From: Crambe crambe
Lineage: Eukaryota; Porifera; Demospongiae; Poecilosclerida; Crambeidae
Reading direction: 5' to 3'
Length of the DNA stretch: 64,000 nucleotides
NCBI GenBank assembly: GCA_963924555.1
Contig: OZ004594.1
Coordinates: 3,007,563-3,071,562 of the forward strand
Below the pieces are notes generated by a model, which was given only the letters and a program-made list of their open reading frames with translations, ran no database searches and was not told the origin of the DNA. The translations under genes were made by a program, and so were the position numbers. The stretch's first letter is position 1; every line of letters starts with the position of its first letter. Shown in pieces: positions 11,820-24,260 of the stretch.

Positions 11820-12120
11820 AAGATATCACTAATTGATTAGCTATCATCTGAATCTGCATTGAAAGGAAGAGAGGAACAAATTGAACATGATAAACAAGAC
11901 ATGGTGCTCATTGCTCACCATGAATGAAACAATGCTATCCATATAATTATAATTGTCTTCTTCGTCAGTACCTAGCTACCACATAGATAATGCACACCTT
12001 GTCTTGATCACATGACGATCTGGAGGAAAAAGTCAACACATCACTAGTAATGATATGATGCACTCACCAATGCTGTCTCCAAGTGCCAAGTATTCGTTAG
12101 GATGTGAAAATAACACAAAT
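11820..12120 (-). other. Exon-like modules downstream of gene B
   Basis: On the minus strand, an open stretch reading SHPNEYLALGDSI runs to a GTGAGT donor at about 12067-12072. A piece ending TTTCATTCATG before GTGAGC follows near 11930, and one starting after CAATGCAG lies near 11857. The first is conserved in frame with copies near 8900, 23355, 24150 and 50756, including a 3-base difference that keeps the frame. They could be further 3' exons of gene B or remnants of a duplicated transcript. The rest of 11046-12803 shows nothing else clear. Confidence 0.35.
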
Positions 12121-12803
12121 ACAAAGTAGCTAGCTATCAAAAAAAATTACAAAGAAAAAAGATTGATTCCACTGTTACATGATTCAATACACACTTAGAT
12201 TAGAAATAAGGTACACACTTAAGGGAATGGCAAACACAATAATAAATTTAAACAAATAAAGCTGGTGCACAAAATTAGAGAGAGCATACTAAATAGAAGA
12301 GTTCACACTTTTATGAGATACAGATAAAAGTTACAGATACACACGAAGATTAGAGAAGTACAGAAGTGTAGAGGTCACATAGAAGACTATTGGAAAGGCA
12401 CACAGTAGAGGACACACATCAGATTAGAGAGATACATACTTACAACACAAATACAGGGATACAGTAGAGGAAGATACGTATGTAAACCATACCAGAGATA
12501 AATTGAAGATAAAGATACAGGATATTCATGATTAGAGGAAGATACACACTAAAGAGATCCATACTAGATAGAGAATAACTACACATAGAGCTAGTGAAAA
12601 ATAAGCTGAATGACAGTAAAGATCACAATATACATTCTAATGAGGTATACAAGTGATTGCTAGCTAGCAATAAAGAAGAGGCAACACCCTATAATTAATG
12701 AAAACTGGCATATAAAAAATTGAGGGGTGGGGAAGAAAGGGAGGGGAGGGGGAGGGGGAATACCCTAAACAACACGAGTTACTAATATACACACACTCAA
12801 TTT

Positions 12804-15800
12804 CTACACATACTGAAAGAGTGAGATTGTTTTGAGTCTGTTGCAGAGCTGACCATATGTGGCCCCTTCCTTGGAGGACCACTTCTTCAGCACGAGGAGG
12901 GCTCGGTCTTCCTCTTCTGTCTTCATTTCTGTCTTCACTTCTTTCATCTCCTCACTGGTCAGGGAGAGAAGGCAGGCCAGGGACGACCACTTGGATCCTA
13001 CCACTCCAGCAAATAACTCCAGAAACTCAACATCAGGTGTAATGGTTTGAAGCTTTGTGTCAAGCAGCTTTTTCTGGAGCTGAATGTGGTCACCTGCAGG
13101 ACAAAAATTGTGATCTTCCGCTTCAACTAGCTAAAGTTAACATTCACTTACTGTATTTCTCTTCAATCTCATTAGCTAGGGCTCCCCAGTTGATCTTCCT
13201 CAGTGCCTCCACTAGGTGCCACCAGCATGGAGGGTCCAGGGAGGAGTTCATCCACTTCCTCACCAGTTCGGTCCTCTGTCCACTTGTATCAAGAAGATGG
13301 TCCCTCTTTATGGCCTCAAGAACACTTTGGGGGATGTTGAGATGGAGACCAAGGACAAATAAATCTGCAACTATGTTTTGGAGATAACAAAGAACAAGAT
13401 TAATTGCGACTGGGAAATAACTATTCCAATGAGTGAGTTTGCGCAACCATAGTAACATAGAACGCTTCATTTTCTTTTTTCCTGTTTTACTGATGACTGC
13501 TTCCTCCCCCTTGGAAGATATCAGGACCTTTTCTACTTCATTCATGACGAAGAAGTTGTCCTCACTGAGGTAGTCATCCTGTTGTGTGGAGTCAAGCAGA
13601 AAGAACTGAGGTCTGATGGAGTGGCAGAACTCTTTCATGGTCTCCATCACGCAACTAACTATGCTATTGAAGACACTAATGCAATTTTCTACTGCATCTG
13701 GTTCACTTCTGGTGATGATCACCACTCCAGGACCCTTATTGACGTTCACCATCTCCACCATGCACTCCACCCCCTCTTCCATTAGCCAGTGCACACCAGT
13801 CGTCCACATGCTACAGCGACGCTGGAATTGCCTATCTTCTTCTCGAGGAGCAGTGAGAGTAAACTTAAATATTATTCTGAGGAGAAGGACATGAAGGAAG
13901 CGTGGGGGGAAGTAGTCATAAGGATCAGTGCACTGTGCAAGCCACCCAATACTGTAGCTGTCAGGAGGTGTGGTCCATGACACTTCACTCTTATCTGCAC
14001 TACAGAGAGCAGGAAAGAACAAGAAAGACTGGGGACTGGATGTAGTGTGCTGTGGAGTGGAAAGAAACAGTCCTATGTCTTCCTGTTTGATTTCCTGACA
14101 GTATTGAAGATGAATAAGACACTCCTTAGTGATATATGGAGGAAGGATTTCTTGAAGGAGGTCTTCAGGAATGATTCCAATGTTAAGAGATGCAAGCTCA
14201 CTCATTTGTTGAATAGCATCCTCAGAAAACAGGGTTTTATGAACTTCATTAGTAAGTTTAGATGTTTTTAATGTTATGTGGTAATCATGTTTAGTCCTGT
14301 CTCCTATTAGTAATAAAATACCAACCTCATGGAGCTCATGCAGTATGGGGTGTAATAATTCAGCTTTATTGGGAAGGTGTACCCCAGTGTCCTCTATGTG
14401 GGATACTAATGTACTGACAGAACAAGCAGTGACATTGCTGAAATCTTTCTCCAATAACCCTAAAAGAGTGCTTGCTTCAAAAGACAATCGATAGGAATGA
14501 GACTTACCTGTTAGACTAATAAGTTGCTCCTGGACCTCACTGATCTCTTTGGATCCTGGCTTACAGCAATCCAACTGAAAATATACAGTGTTTTGACCCA
14601 GTCTAGTGATCACTGAGTATTTTTTAAAAAGGATTTCAAAAAATTTACTCTTTTGGATTAGATTTTCTTTGCTCATTAGATCTGAGTGGCTCCCTATTAC
14701 AATAAGGGAAGGTTTGTTCTTGAATTTCTGGTGTTGTATGAATGCAGACCAATAGAGCAACATATTCTCAATAGCTAAGTTATCTTCTCTCAAATCAATC
14801 ACAATAATGAATATATTGTCACCCTTACTTGACGAGGCAAGATTCTCAAGTATAGCAGCATGTGAGGAGTAGTACTCAGGGTCTCCAGCAAAGTCATAGA
14901 ACTGGACTCTCCCATAGTGTTTACTGGTATAAATACTAGGGACTATACCAGCAGTGTGAGGGGGTACAGTGGATTCAGATACTCTACTCAAGGATTTTAG
15001 AAAACCTTCTCTTTTAAGTGATTCGATGAGGGAGCTCTTCCCAGCACCAGGATTACCAATGATAAATAACCTTGTTATATGTTGTGCACCTGAGTACTTC
15101 TTCTTTGCACGCTCTTGCATGCCATGATAGTCAACCAGTGTTTTATCTCGATTCTGTTTCATGTACTCATTAATTAGTAATTTAGCACCACCTTTTGCTA
15201 AGTCCTTTGGAGTCTTTCCTGAATTATTTCTTATCAGAATTGGAGCATTTTTTTGCAGTAATACCTCAACACATTTAGTATGGCCAAGAGCTGAACTAAT
15301 ATGAAGGGGAGTGTTACCATAATTGTCTAATACTAAGGGGGACATGAATTTATCAATCATTAAAAATATAACCTCTTCTTTATCAGCCAATGCTGCAACA
15401 TGGAGTGGTGTGTTATTCTCATCATCCCTTGCATCAATATCAGCCTTGTAGACTTGTACCAGAGTTTGAATTAGGTTAACATTACCTACCTTGCATGCTT
15501 CATGTAACAAAGATTGACCCAATCCAACTTTGGCATTGATATCACAATCCATCTCATTAATTAAAAACAATGCAACATCTTTTTCCCCAAACAATGCTGC
15601 CACATGGAATGGTGTGTTACTATTATCATCCCTAGTATTTATATCAGCCTTGTGGTCTCGTATCAGAATTTGAACTAGGCTAACATCACCTCCATTGCAT
15701 GCTGAATGTAACAAAGAACGACCTTTATAACCTTTGATATTAATATCACAACTCACCTCATTAATAAAAAACAATGCAACCTCTTTTTTCCCACATAATG

Positions 15801-18800
15801 CTGCCACATGGAGTGGTGTGTTATTTTGATCATCCCTAGCATTGATATCAGCGTTGTGGTCTCGTATCAGAGTTTGAACTAGGCTAACATTACCTCCCTT
15901 GCATGCAATATGTAATAATGATTGACCTTTATAACCTTTGACATTAATGTCACAACCCACCTCATTAATTAAAAACAATGCAACCTCTTTTTCCCCAAAC
16001 AATGCTGCCACGTGGAGTGGTGTGTTATTATTATAATCCCTAGCATTGATATCAGCCTTGTGGTCTTGTATCAGAATCAAACTTTGAAGTACATGAACAT
16101 TGCCAATTGAACATATTTTATGCAGTAAAGGATAACCTCTGAAATCATAATAACAATTCACGTTATTGATTAAATAAATTACAACCTCTTTTTTTCTTGC
16201 CACTTGTATCGGTGTTTTATCTTGATCATCTCTAGCATTGATATCAGCCTTGTGGTCTCGTATCAAAGTTTGAACTAGGTTAACATTACCTCCAATGCAA
16301 GCTGAATGTAACAAAGATTGACCTGAATTACCTTTGACATTAATGTCACAACCCACCTCATTAATTAAAAACAATGCAACCTCTTTTTTCCCAAAATATG
16401 CTTCCCCACATAATGCTGCCACATGGAGTGGTGTGTTATCTTCATCATCCCTAGCATTGATATCAGCCTTGTAGTCTTTTATCAGAGTTTGAACTAGGCT
16501 AACATTACCTCCTTTGCATACTTTATGTAGCAAAGACTGACCTAAATGACCTTTGATGTTAATATCACAACCCACCTCATTAATTAAAAACAATGCAACC
16601 TCTTTTTCCCCACACAATGCTGCCACATGGAGTGGTGTGCTATTTTGATCATCCCTAGCATTGATATCAGCCTTGTGGTCTCGTATCAAAGTTTGAACTA
16701 GGTTAACATTACCTCCAATGCAAGCTGAATGTAACAAAGATTGACCTGAATTACCTTTGACATTAATATCACAACCCACCTCATTAATTAAAAACAATGC
16801 AACCTCTTTTTTCCCACAATATGCTTCCCCACATAATGCTGCCACATGGAGTGGTGTGTTATCTTCATCATCCCTAGCATTGATATCAGCCTTGTAGTCT
16901 TTTATCAGAGTTTCAACTAGGCTAACATTACCTCCTTTGCATACTTTATGTAGCAAAGACTGACCTAAACGACCTTTGATGTTAATATCACAACCCACCT
17001 CATTAATTAAAAACAATGCAACCTCTTTTTCCCCACACAATGCTGCCACATGGAGTGGTGTGCTATTTTGATCATCCCTAGCATTGATATCAGCCTTGTG
17101 GTCTCGTATCAAAGTTTGAACTAGGTTAACATTACCTCCAATGCAAGCTGAATGTAACAAAGATTGACCTGAATTACCTTTGACATTAATATCACAACCC
17201 ACCTCATTAATTAAAAACAATGCAACCTCTTTTTCCCCACAATATGCTTCCCCACATAATGCTGCCACATGGAGTGGTGTGTTATCTTCATCATCCCTAG
17301 CATTGATATCAGCCTTGTAGTCTTTTATCAGAGTTTCAACTAGGCTAACATTACCTCCTTTGCATACTTTATGTAGCAAAGACTGACCTAAACGACCTTT
17401 GATGTTAATATCACAACCCACTTCATTAATTAAAAAAAATGCAACCTCTTTTTTCCCACACAATGCTGCCACATGGAGTGGTGTGCTATTTTGATCATCC
17501 CTAGCATTGATATCAGCCTTGTGGTCTCGTATCAAAGTTTGAACTAGGTTAACATTACCTCCAATGCAAGCTGAATGTAACAAAGATTGACCTGAATTAC
17601 CTTTGACATTGTCACAACCTACCTCATTAATTAAAAACAATGCAACCTTTTTTTTCCCAAAATATGCTTCCCCACATAATGCTGCCACATGGAGTGGTGT
17701 GTTATCTTCATCATCCCTAGCATTGATATCAGCCTTGTAGTCTTTTATCAGAGTTTGAACTAGGCTAACATTACCTCCTTTGCATACTTTATGTAGCAAA
17801 GACTGACCTAAATGACCTTTGATGTTAATATCACAACCCACCTCATTAATTAAAAACAATGCAACCTCTTTTTCCCCACACAATGCTGCCACATGGAGTG
17901 GTGTGTTATCTTCATCATCCCTAGCATTGATATCAGCCTTGTAGTCTTTTATCAGAGTTTGAACTAGGCTAACATTACCTCCTTTGCATACTTTATGTAG
18001 CAAAGACTGACCTAAATGACATTTGATGTTAATATCACAACCCACCTCATTAATTAAAAACAATGCAACCTCTTTTTCCCCACACAATGCTGCCACATGG
18101 AGTGGTGTGTTATTTTGATCATCCCTAGCATTGATATCAGCCTTGTGGTCTCGTATCAGAGTTTGAACTAGGCTAACATCACCTCCAATACATGCTGAAT
18201 GAAACAAAGAACGACCTAAATAACTTTTGATATTAATATCACAACCCAAATCATTAATTAAAAACAATGCAACCTCTTTTTTCCCACATAATGCTGCCAC
18301 ATGGAGTGGTGTGTTATTTTGATCATCCCTAGCATTGATATCAGCCTTGTGGTCTCGTATCAGAGTTTGAACTAGGCTAACATTACCTCCATTGCATGCA
18401 GTATGTAATAAAGACCGACCTTTATAACCTTTGATATTAATGTCACTACCCACCTCGTTAATTAAAAACAATGCAACCTCTTTTTTCCCACTCAATGTTG
18501 CCACATGGAGTGGTGTGTCATTTTCATCATCCCTAGCATTGATATCAGCCTTGTGGTCTCGTATCAGAGTTTGAACTAGGCTAACATTACCTCCATTGCA
18601 TGCAGTATGTAATAAAGACCGACCTTTATAACCTTTGATATTAATGTCACTACCCACATCATTAATTAAAAACAATGCAACCTCTTTTTTCCCACTCAAT
18701 GTTGCCACATGGAGTGGTGTGTCATTTTCATCATCCCTAGCATTGATATCAGCCTTGTGGTCTCGTATCAGAGTTTGAACTAGGCTAACATTACCTCCAT

Positions 18801-19362
18801 TGCATGCAGTATGTAATAAAGACCGACCTTTATAACCTTTGATATTAATGTCACTACCCACATCATTAATTAAAAACAATGCAACCTCTTTTTTTCCACC
18901 CAATGCTGCCACATGGAGTGGTGTGTTATTATTATCATCCCTAGCATTGATATCAGCCTTGTGGTCTCGTATCAGAATTTGAACTAGGCTAACATTACCT
19001 CCTTTGCATGCCCAATGAAATAATGTTCTATTGTTTTTACTTTTGATATTTGAAGGACAGTGATACTCATTCAATAGAGTAAGCACCACATGCTCCCACC
19101 CATTCAAAGCAGCATCTATTAGTGGTATGCAACCATAAATATCCTTAAAGAGTACATCAGCATTGAAGTCAGATATCAGCACCTTCACTATATTTAAGTG
19201 ACCTTTAGCACAGGCATAATGCAGTGGAGTCTCCCCATTGGAGTCAGTACAGTTTACATTGTACTCACCACTTTGCAGTAATTCCCTGACCTTGTCCACA
19301 TCACCTGACTTTGCAGCTAGGTGGAGGGGAGTGACACCAGTGACTGAGGAAGTTGAGTCCAT
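12804..19362 (-). CDS. Gene B: ankyrin-Roc-COR-Death-Death protein, 2166 aa
   Basis: Model join(12804-13093, 13152-19362) on the minus strand. I chose the ATG at 19362 (MDSTSSVTGVTPLHLAAK) because it aligns with genes A and C; the frame is also open from an ATG at 19455. About 40 ankyrin repeats (residues 5 to about 1390) alternate two types as 68-residue pairs. A Roc-like GTPase follows: GNPGAGKSS P-loop at 1436, DFAGDPEYY switch II at about 1490, and GSHSDL in place of NKxD. A COR-like region and a first Death-like domain (about 1975-2070) come next. The 58-nt phase-1 intron (13094-13151, GTAAGTG...CTGCAG) precedes a second Death-like domain. Related proteins are intracellular GTP-controlled scaffolds; a sensor role is inferred. 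The stop may lie in an intron, because TTTCA is followed by GTATGT at the end of domain two. Confidence 0.85.
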
Positions 19363-19450
19363 AGCTTTTCTTATTGCTTCTTGTTTAGCCAGTATAATTA
19401 TAACTACAATGGGAGAGTTCAGTTGCCATAGAGATGACTTATAATCATAG

Positions 19451-19474
19451 GTCACATGGCATTACCATTTAAAG
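19451..19474 (-). promoter_or_regulatory. Candidate core promoter of gene B
   Basis: About 90-110 bases upstream of the gene B start the minus strand has a TTTAAA TATA-like site (19468-19473), then the CCATGTGACCTATGA element. Gene D has the same arrangement at 48813-48837. Its position and conservation suggest a promoter, but the two upstream regions are recent duplicates, so conservation is weak evidence. Confidence 0.3.
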
Positions 19475-19645
19475 TGTTGATGAATCTCTTTTGTCTCCAC
19501 TGCATGTGGTGCCACCCACGTAGCTAACTAGACAAAGACCACAAATGCTCCACACTCATTCCAAGTCCTCCACTGTGTACAGTGTACAATGATTCAGTTG
19601 TGCAACTAGAATTGTCATGGGACACCATAAAGCTAGGAGACGTAA

Positions 19646-19820
19646 CTATAATATTATGCATAGTTCATCTTTGGGGATATCAAACTCCTCCCCTTCATCG
19701 CCAGAGTCATCATCATCATCATCACCCCCATCACTATCATCTTTATTATCATCCATGACACCTTCAACATTCTTCTCTACATACTTGATCAGATCATCCA
19801 AATATGTCCACCAGAGTGAT
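19646..19820 (-). CDS. Candidate terminal exon with acidic tail (copy upstream of gene B)
   Basis: On the minus strand, a GTATGTAG acceptor is followed at 19820 by a 175-nt open segment that encodes SLWWTYLDDLIKYVEKNVEG, then an Asp/Glu/Gly-rich run, then EEFDIPKDELCIIL and a TAG at 19646-19648. It needs a donor with two bases carried over (phase 2), exactly what the second Death-domain exons would give (TTTCA before GTATGT). It may be the C-terminal exon of the next family gene upstream, or the end of a separate gene. The same exon lies at 49009-49183, and a decayed one at 29427-29572. Confidence 0.45.
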
Positions 19821-19987
19821 CTACATACAAAGAGATCGAGTCATATAAACATTACAACGTGGTTATGATTTCAGGTGAATAATCAAGATAACAACTAAAG
19901 CACTCTGGTTCACAATAGCGTAACCAATTTGGCAAACACTAAGTTGCTTGCTAGTGTAGGGCTTTGATCAATCGGTGTGGGATAAAA

Positions 19988-20018
19988 GTTCAGTGTGGTA
20001 AACACCACCACACTGAAC
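19988..20018. repeat. Perfect 11-bp hairpin
   Basis: GTTCAGTGTGG and CCACACTGAAC pair around a 9-base loop. An identical copy lies at 49351-49381. No function is evident. Confidence 0.6.
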
Positions 20019-20289
20019 TAGTTTCTAAGAAAACAACATTATGACTAGCTAGCTATGAACCATGCCTCAAAATTTAGACTTGATCACTTTGGACTGACTT
20101 AGTAGCATATAATATGTGTGTTAAGGCTGAAAATAGTAGTAACAGATGAGTGGTGTTACCACACCATAAATTTCCAGCATAATATACATACTTACAATGG
20201 AATTATAGGAAATGTGTTGCATCTGTGGAATGGAATAGCTACTCTAATGTGCCCATATTTTGCATGCAACTACTACTATGAGGTTAAGG

Positions 20290-20394
20290 GAACACAGTTA
20301 CATTTAGCCTTTACATACAACCAATCCAGAATTTGTATGTTAAACTGGCAGCCTCATATGGATAAATACATATAAGCTAAATGTAACTCTGTTC
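20290..20394. repeat. Imperfect inverted repeat, probable short MITE
   Basis: The ends GAACACAGTTACATTTAGC and GCTAAATGTAACTCTGTTC are near-complementary over about 19 bp. A copy is at 49642-49746, within the same segmental duplication. Confidence 0.45.
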
Positions 20395-20499
20395 TTTTTT
20401 AACTGCAAAAAATGGATAGCTAGTTCTAGACTTTGATAAAAGGACAGTGATCAAAAAAGCACTGGTTTTCTGGATCCATAATCACAGTCCAAGTCCAGT

Positions 20500-21340
20500 G
20501 AGTCCTGTACCATAGTGGTGGTACGTAGGGTGGTAGCAATTGCTGAAGTTATTGCAGCACACAGCAAGCTCCTCATTTGCCATACAGTGAAGAGAACTTC
20601 CAATGGTCATTGACAGTACATGCTGAGGGACATTTTTGGATGCTAGCAAGTGTGTACTCACAAACCTACATTAAACAAAAATTTTAAAATGTGAATACAT
20701 TAATTGCATTCCAATACTGAATGAATATCACATATTCCCATATGAATACTTTTGTGACCACACCCCATAGATCCAGTTCTACCTCACAGGGCCAGTCACT
20801 TGAGGTCAAGTAATGGAAGAGTGGCAGGGGGACTGGACTCCCTGGAACTCCCCTACGTAGTTCCTCTGCCTCTAGTTCCTCAGCCACTGCATATGAAGCA
20901 GAGTCCAAGCACCACCTGATCCACAGCTTTGTAATCACTACATACACAGGAATTGTAAGGATTATTAAAGGGACGTGCTATTAGCTTGCTTCAAGAGAGT
21001 ATTCCTAACACTGTCACTATAAATCATGACTCACTATTATTAATATTTAATAGTAGAACACTTACTCTCAATACTGTCATGACAACAGACGACATCACAC
21101 TCTTAAAGTGGGAATTTCTTAAAAGTTAGAGTCTCTTTCCTGAGGGATTATCTAGGAAGAGAGAGAGAGAGGAAGAAATTTAAAGATGATAGGAAAGTCA
21201 TAACGGTGTATTACCAAGTGCTCATTGCTCACCATGAATGAAAACTCATAATCAATGCTCTCCATAATTGTCTTCTTTGAAGTTGAGATTCAGAAGATAT
21301 GCACACCTTTGTCTTGATCACATGACGACTTCGAGGAAAA
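20500..21340 (-). repeat. Duplicated exon-like module (copy at 20.5-21.3 kb)
   Basis: On the minus strand this holds an open segment with ASYAVAEELEAEELRRGVPG (20947 down to about 20790, ending CCCTGTGAG before GT), a partial Cys-rich segment (20660-20500), and remnants of the CT-tract exon near 21160, which has a stop. It is sister to 7690-9205, 22371-23655 and 49800-50830. Confidence 0.45.
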
Positions 21341-21424
21341 GGTCAACACAAAAGGGATGTCTGTGTACGGTTCAAAAAAGTTCAGCAACAAGAGAGTGAA
21401 CTTCAGTCAAGTAACCCCTTACCC

Positions 21425-21515
21425 ATCACCAACTACGAGGTAACTATTCCTACTTCACTCCCTTTATATCTCATCATGGGAGTGAAGTAGGAATAGTTGG
21501 CTCGTAGTTGGTGAT
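21425..21515. repeat. Inverted repeat of about 38 bp arms
   Basis: ATCACCAACTACGAG...TTCACTCCC pairs with GGGAGTGAAGTAGGAATAG...GGTGAT around a short loop. Related single-arm sequence occurs near 7330 and 7410. This is probably a small foldback element. The remainder of 21516-22079 shows nothing I can support. Confidence 0.5.
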
Positions 21516-22079
21516 CACTAGAATAAATATTTTTTCCTTTATTCCATAATTTGCCATCAGACCAATGTATAACAAAAATTTATTGGGTTAGAGTTTTTAA
21601 GTGTCTATAGCTAATAGGTTTTCTAAGTGCCCTAAGACCTTAGAAAACTTCCTGTTAAAATCTTGTCTTTATCACTATAAATCATGTTCTAATAAAAATT
21701 TGTCTCCTTTCAATTTTATATATAGGACACAGCACTCGTTAAAGATAAGGCTAAAAACCTTACTACTACACAGCCCTGCTTAATTGTGAGAAGGGTTGAA
21801 GGAAGCATCAAAGATGCATTCTTGGCAATTAAAAAAAGAGATTATTGTTAAAGTTGACATAACCAATGCTATTTTGGTTTTATTTGGCTCTTTCTTTGTT
21901 TTTAATGTAAATTATCCTACTGGATGTACCAATTTATATAGCTATATTATTAGAATCCCTATTTTTAAATAAACCTATACAAGGACGTAAACCCAGGCTC
22001 AGTGCTCTTTTGGCAGAACTGATTAGCAAGTAACGACTTACTTCTATCTGTGTATACTTATACTTGTTTTATTACTACA

Positions 22080-22096
22080 TATTCTTATTCTTATTC

Positions 22097-22178
<82 letters not shown>

Positions 22179-22203
22179 CATCATCATCATCATCATCATC
22201 ATA
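22080..22203. repeat. (ATT)n then (ATC)n microsatellite
   Basis: Tandem TTA/ATT units grade into ATC units. A stretch rich in GTAGTGA motifs follows (22205-22340) and ends near ACAGTGTATAG, which may be the edge of an old transposon. Confidence 0.85.
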
Positions 22204-22370
22204 AGTAGTGACATACACTACTTATTGTAGTGATGTAGACTACCATAATGTAGTGAACTATATACGTAAGTGGTGAACTTCACCACCTAAAAAGTAGTGA
22301 CTCCTGTGGCAAATGATTCACTACAATTTGGTAGTGATGATCACTATTGCGTTTTTACAGTGTATAGTGC

Positions 22371-23655
22371 CCTTGCACACACACACACTACCACACCACA
22401 ATTCAAGGGGAAGTAAACAAACCACAAATTAAGTTGTCCTAGTAAACAAAGATGCAAGGGGATTAAAGTCCAGTGAGTCCAGTCCCATAGTGGTGGTAGC
22501 TGCTATTGAAGTCACAGCAAGCTGCATGCAATGAAGAAATATTTCCAATGGTTAGGAGCAGCTGTATTGCTTATGGAGTCTTCATTGACAGTACATGCTG
22601 TAGGGGCATTTTAAAGGTTTAGGGATGCTAGCAAGTGTGTATTCACAAACCTCCATTAAACAAAAATTTAAAATGTGAATACATTAATTGCATTCCAATA
22701 CTGAATGAATATCACATATTCCCATATGAATACTTTTGTGACCACACCCCATAGAACCAATGCTACCTCACAGGGCCAGTCACTTGAGGTCAAGTAATGG
22801 AAGAGTGATAGGGGGACTGGGCTCCCTGGAACTCCCTTGGTTCCTCTGCCACTGCATATGAAGGAGAGTCCAAGCACCACCTCATCCACAGCTTTGTAAT
22901 AAGTACATACACAGGAATTGTAAGGATTATTAAAGGGACGTGCTATTAGCTTGCTTCAAGAGAGTATTCCTAACACTGTCACTATAAATCATGACTCACT
23001 ATTATTAATATTTAATAGTGGAACACTTACTCTCAATATTGTCATGACAATAGATGACATCACGCTCTTAAAGTGGGAATTTCTTAAAAGTTAGAGTCTC
23101 TTTCCTGAGGGATTATCATCTGAATCTAGGAAGAGAGAGGAAGAAATTGAAGATGATAGGAAAATGCCAAATGCTCGTTGCTTCTCATGAATGAAAACTC
23201 ATAATCAATGCTCTCCATAATTATCTTCTTTGAAGTTGAGATTCAGAAGATATGCACACCTTTGTCTTGATCACGTGACGACTTCGAGGAAAAGGTCAAC
23301 ACATCACTATTAGTGATGACCTCTTATTCATAGCTGCCATGATGCACTCACCAATGCTGTCTCCAAGTGCAAAGTATTGCAAGTTAAGATGTGAAAATAA
23401 CACAAAAATGAGTAACTAGTTAATTAGAATACAAAGTAACCAAAAACATTGAAAAAAAGATAAACAGATGAAAAATGGTTAATACAAAGTTACTGAATAA
23501 GAGAGGATGCACTAAATAGAAGAATCACATCTTTGATGATACACACACACTTAGAATAATACATTAGCTAGATTAGAAAGCCCTAAAGACAGTGTGTACC
23601 TTATTTCTAATTTATAGTGTAAAGATGTAATAGTTCTATTATTTCTAGTGTATAA
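22371..23655. repeat. Duplicated spacer module (copy at 22.4-23.7 kb)
   Basis: This is collinear with 7690-9205 apart from the 178-bp inversion and the long GA tract there. It carries the VPGSPVPLSLFHYLTSSDWP segment on the minus strand (22889-22740), the CT-tract exon with an internal stop, and the LQYFALGDSI segment ending at a GTGAGT donor near 23352. No intact gene is evident. Confidence 0.6.
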
Positions 23656-23879
23656 ATGTACTGCATGTTCTTTATGACCTCTACAATAAGACATACAACA
23701 CATTTAAACACTAGAAAAAAATTAATAAGGTTGATGCACTAAATTAGAGAGGACACACTAAAAGATTATTGGAAAGACATGTACAGAGAATTATCGGGCA
23801 TGTTATTATAATAAGATGGCAGGATAGCTAAATCTCTTAACACTGCCAATTATGGATAACACTCACTTATACAATAGAA

Positions 23880-24224
23880 GATATCAATTAACAGATTAAC
23901 TGTCATCTGAACCTACATTAAGGAAGAGAGGAACTAATTGAACATGATAAATAAGACATAGTGCTCATTGCTCACCATGAATGAAACAATGCTAGCCATA
24001 TTTGTCCTTTGACAATAGAGGGTCAGTAGCTACCGCATAGATAATGGTACACCATGTCTTGATCACATGACAATCTGGAGGAAAAGGTCAACACATCACT
24101 AGTAGTGATGACCTCTTATTCATACGTAGCTGCCATGATGCACTCACCAATGCTGTCTCCAAGTGCCAAGTATTGCAAGTTAGGATGTGAAAAATGAGTA
24201 GCTAGCTAATTATTATATAAAATC

Positions 24225-24257
<33 letters not shown>

Positions 24258-24260
24258 GAC
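23880..24260. repeat. Second partial copy of the exon-like module plus (CAA)n
   Basis: The segment repeats pieces of the 11820-12120 region: GTTCAGATGAC after a TTAATGTAG site near 23915, CATTCATG before GTGAGC near 23980, and HPNLQYLALGDSI before GTGAGTG near 24150. (CAA)n runs at 24226-24257. The stretch 24261-25865 contains only a 27-base G run (25103-25129) and small decayed repeats as far as I can see. Confidence 0.45.

Larger units (their letters stand above)
19363..21340. repeat. Segmental duplication shared with 48726-50700
   Basis: Sequence upstream of gene B matches sequence upstream of gene D almost base for base over the first 1.2 kb and well beyond, with small indels. It includes the acidic exon, two hairpins and the exon-like modules listed separately. 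Genes B and D therefore come from one duplicated unit. Confidence 0.85.

Noticed and set aside
19363-19455. N-terminal extension of genes B and D from the upstream ATG (MTYDYKSSLWQLNSPIVV)
   Set aside because: It is possible, and open in both, but genes A and C and the relic begin at the MASTSS/MDSTSS position, and B and D are recent duplicates, so their shared open frame is weak evidence.
21601-21783. 60-codon plus-strand frame
   Set aside because: No similarity I recognise, no splice context, in decayed spacer; of a length expected by chance in this AT-rich sequence.
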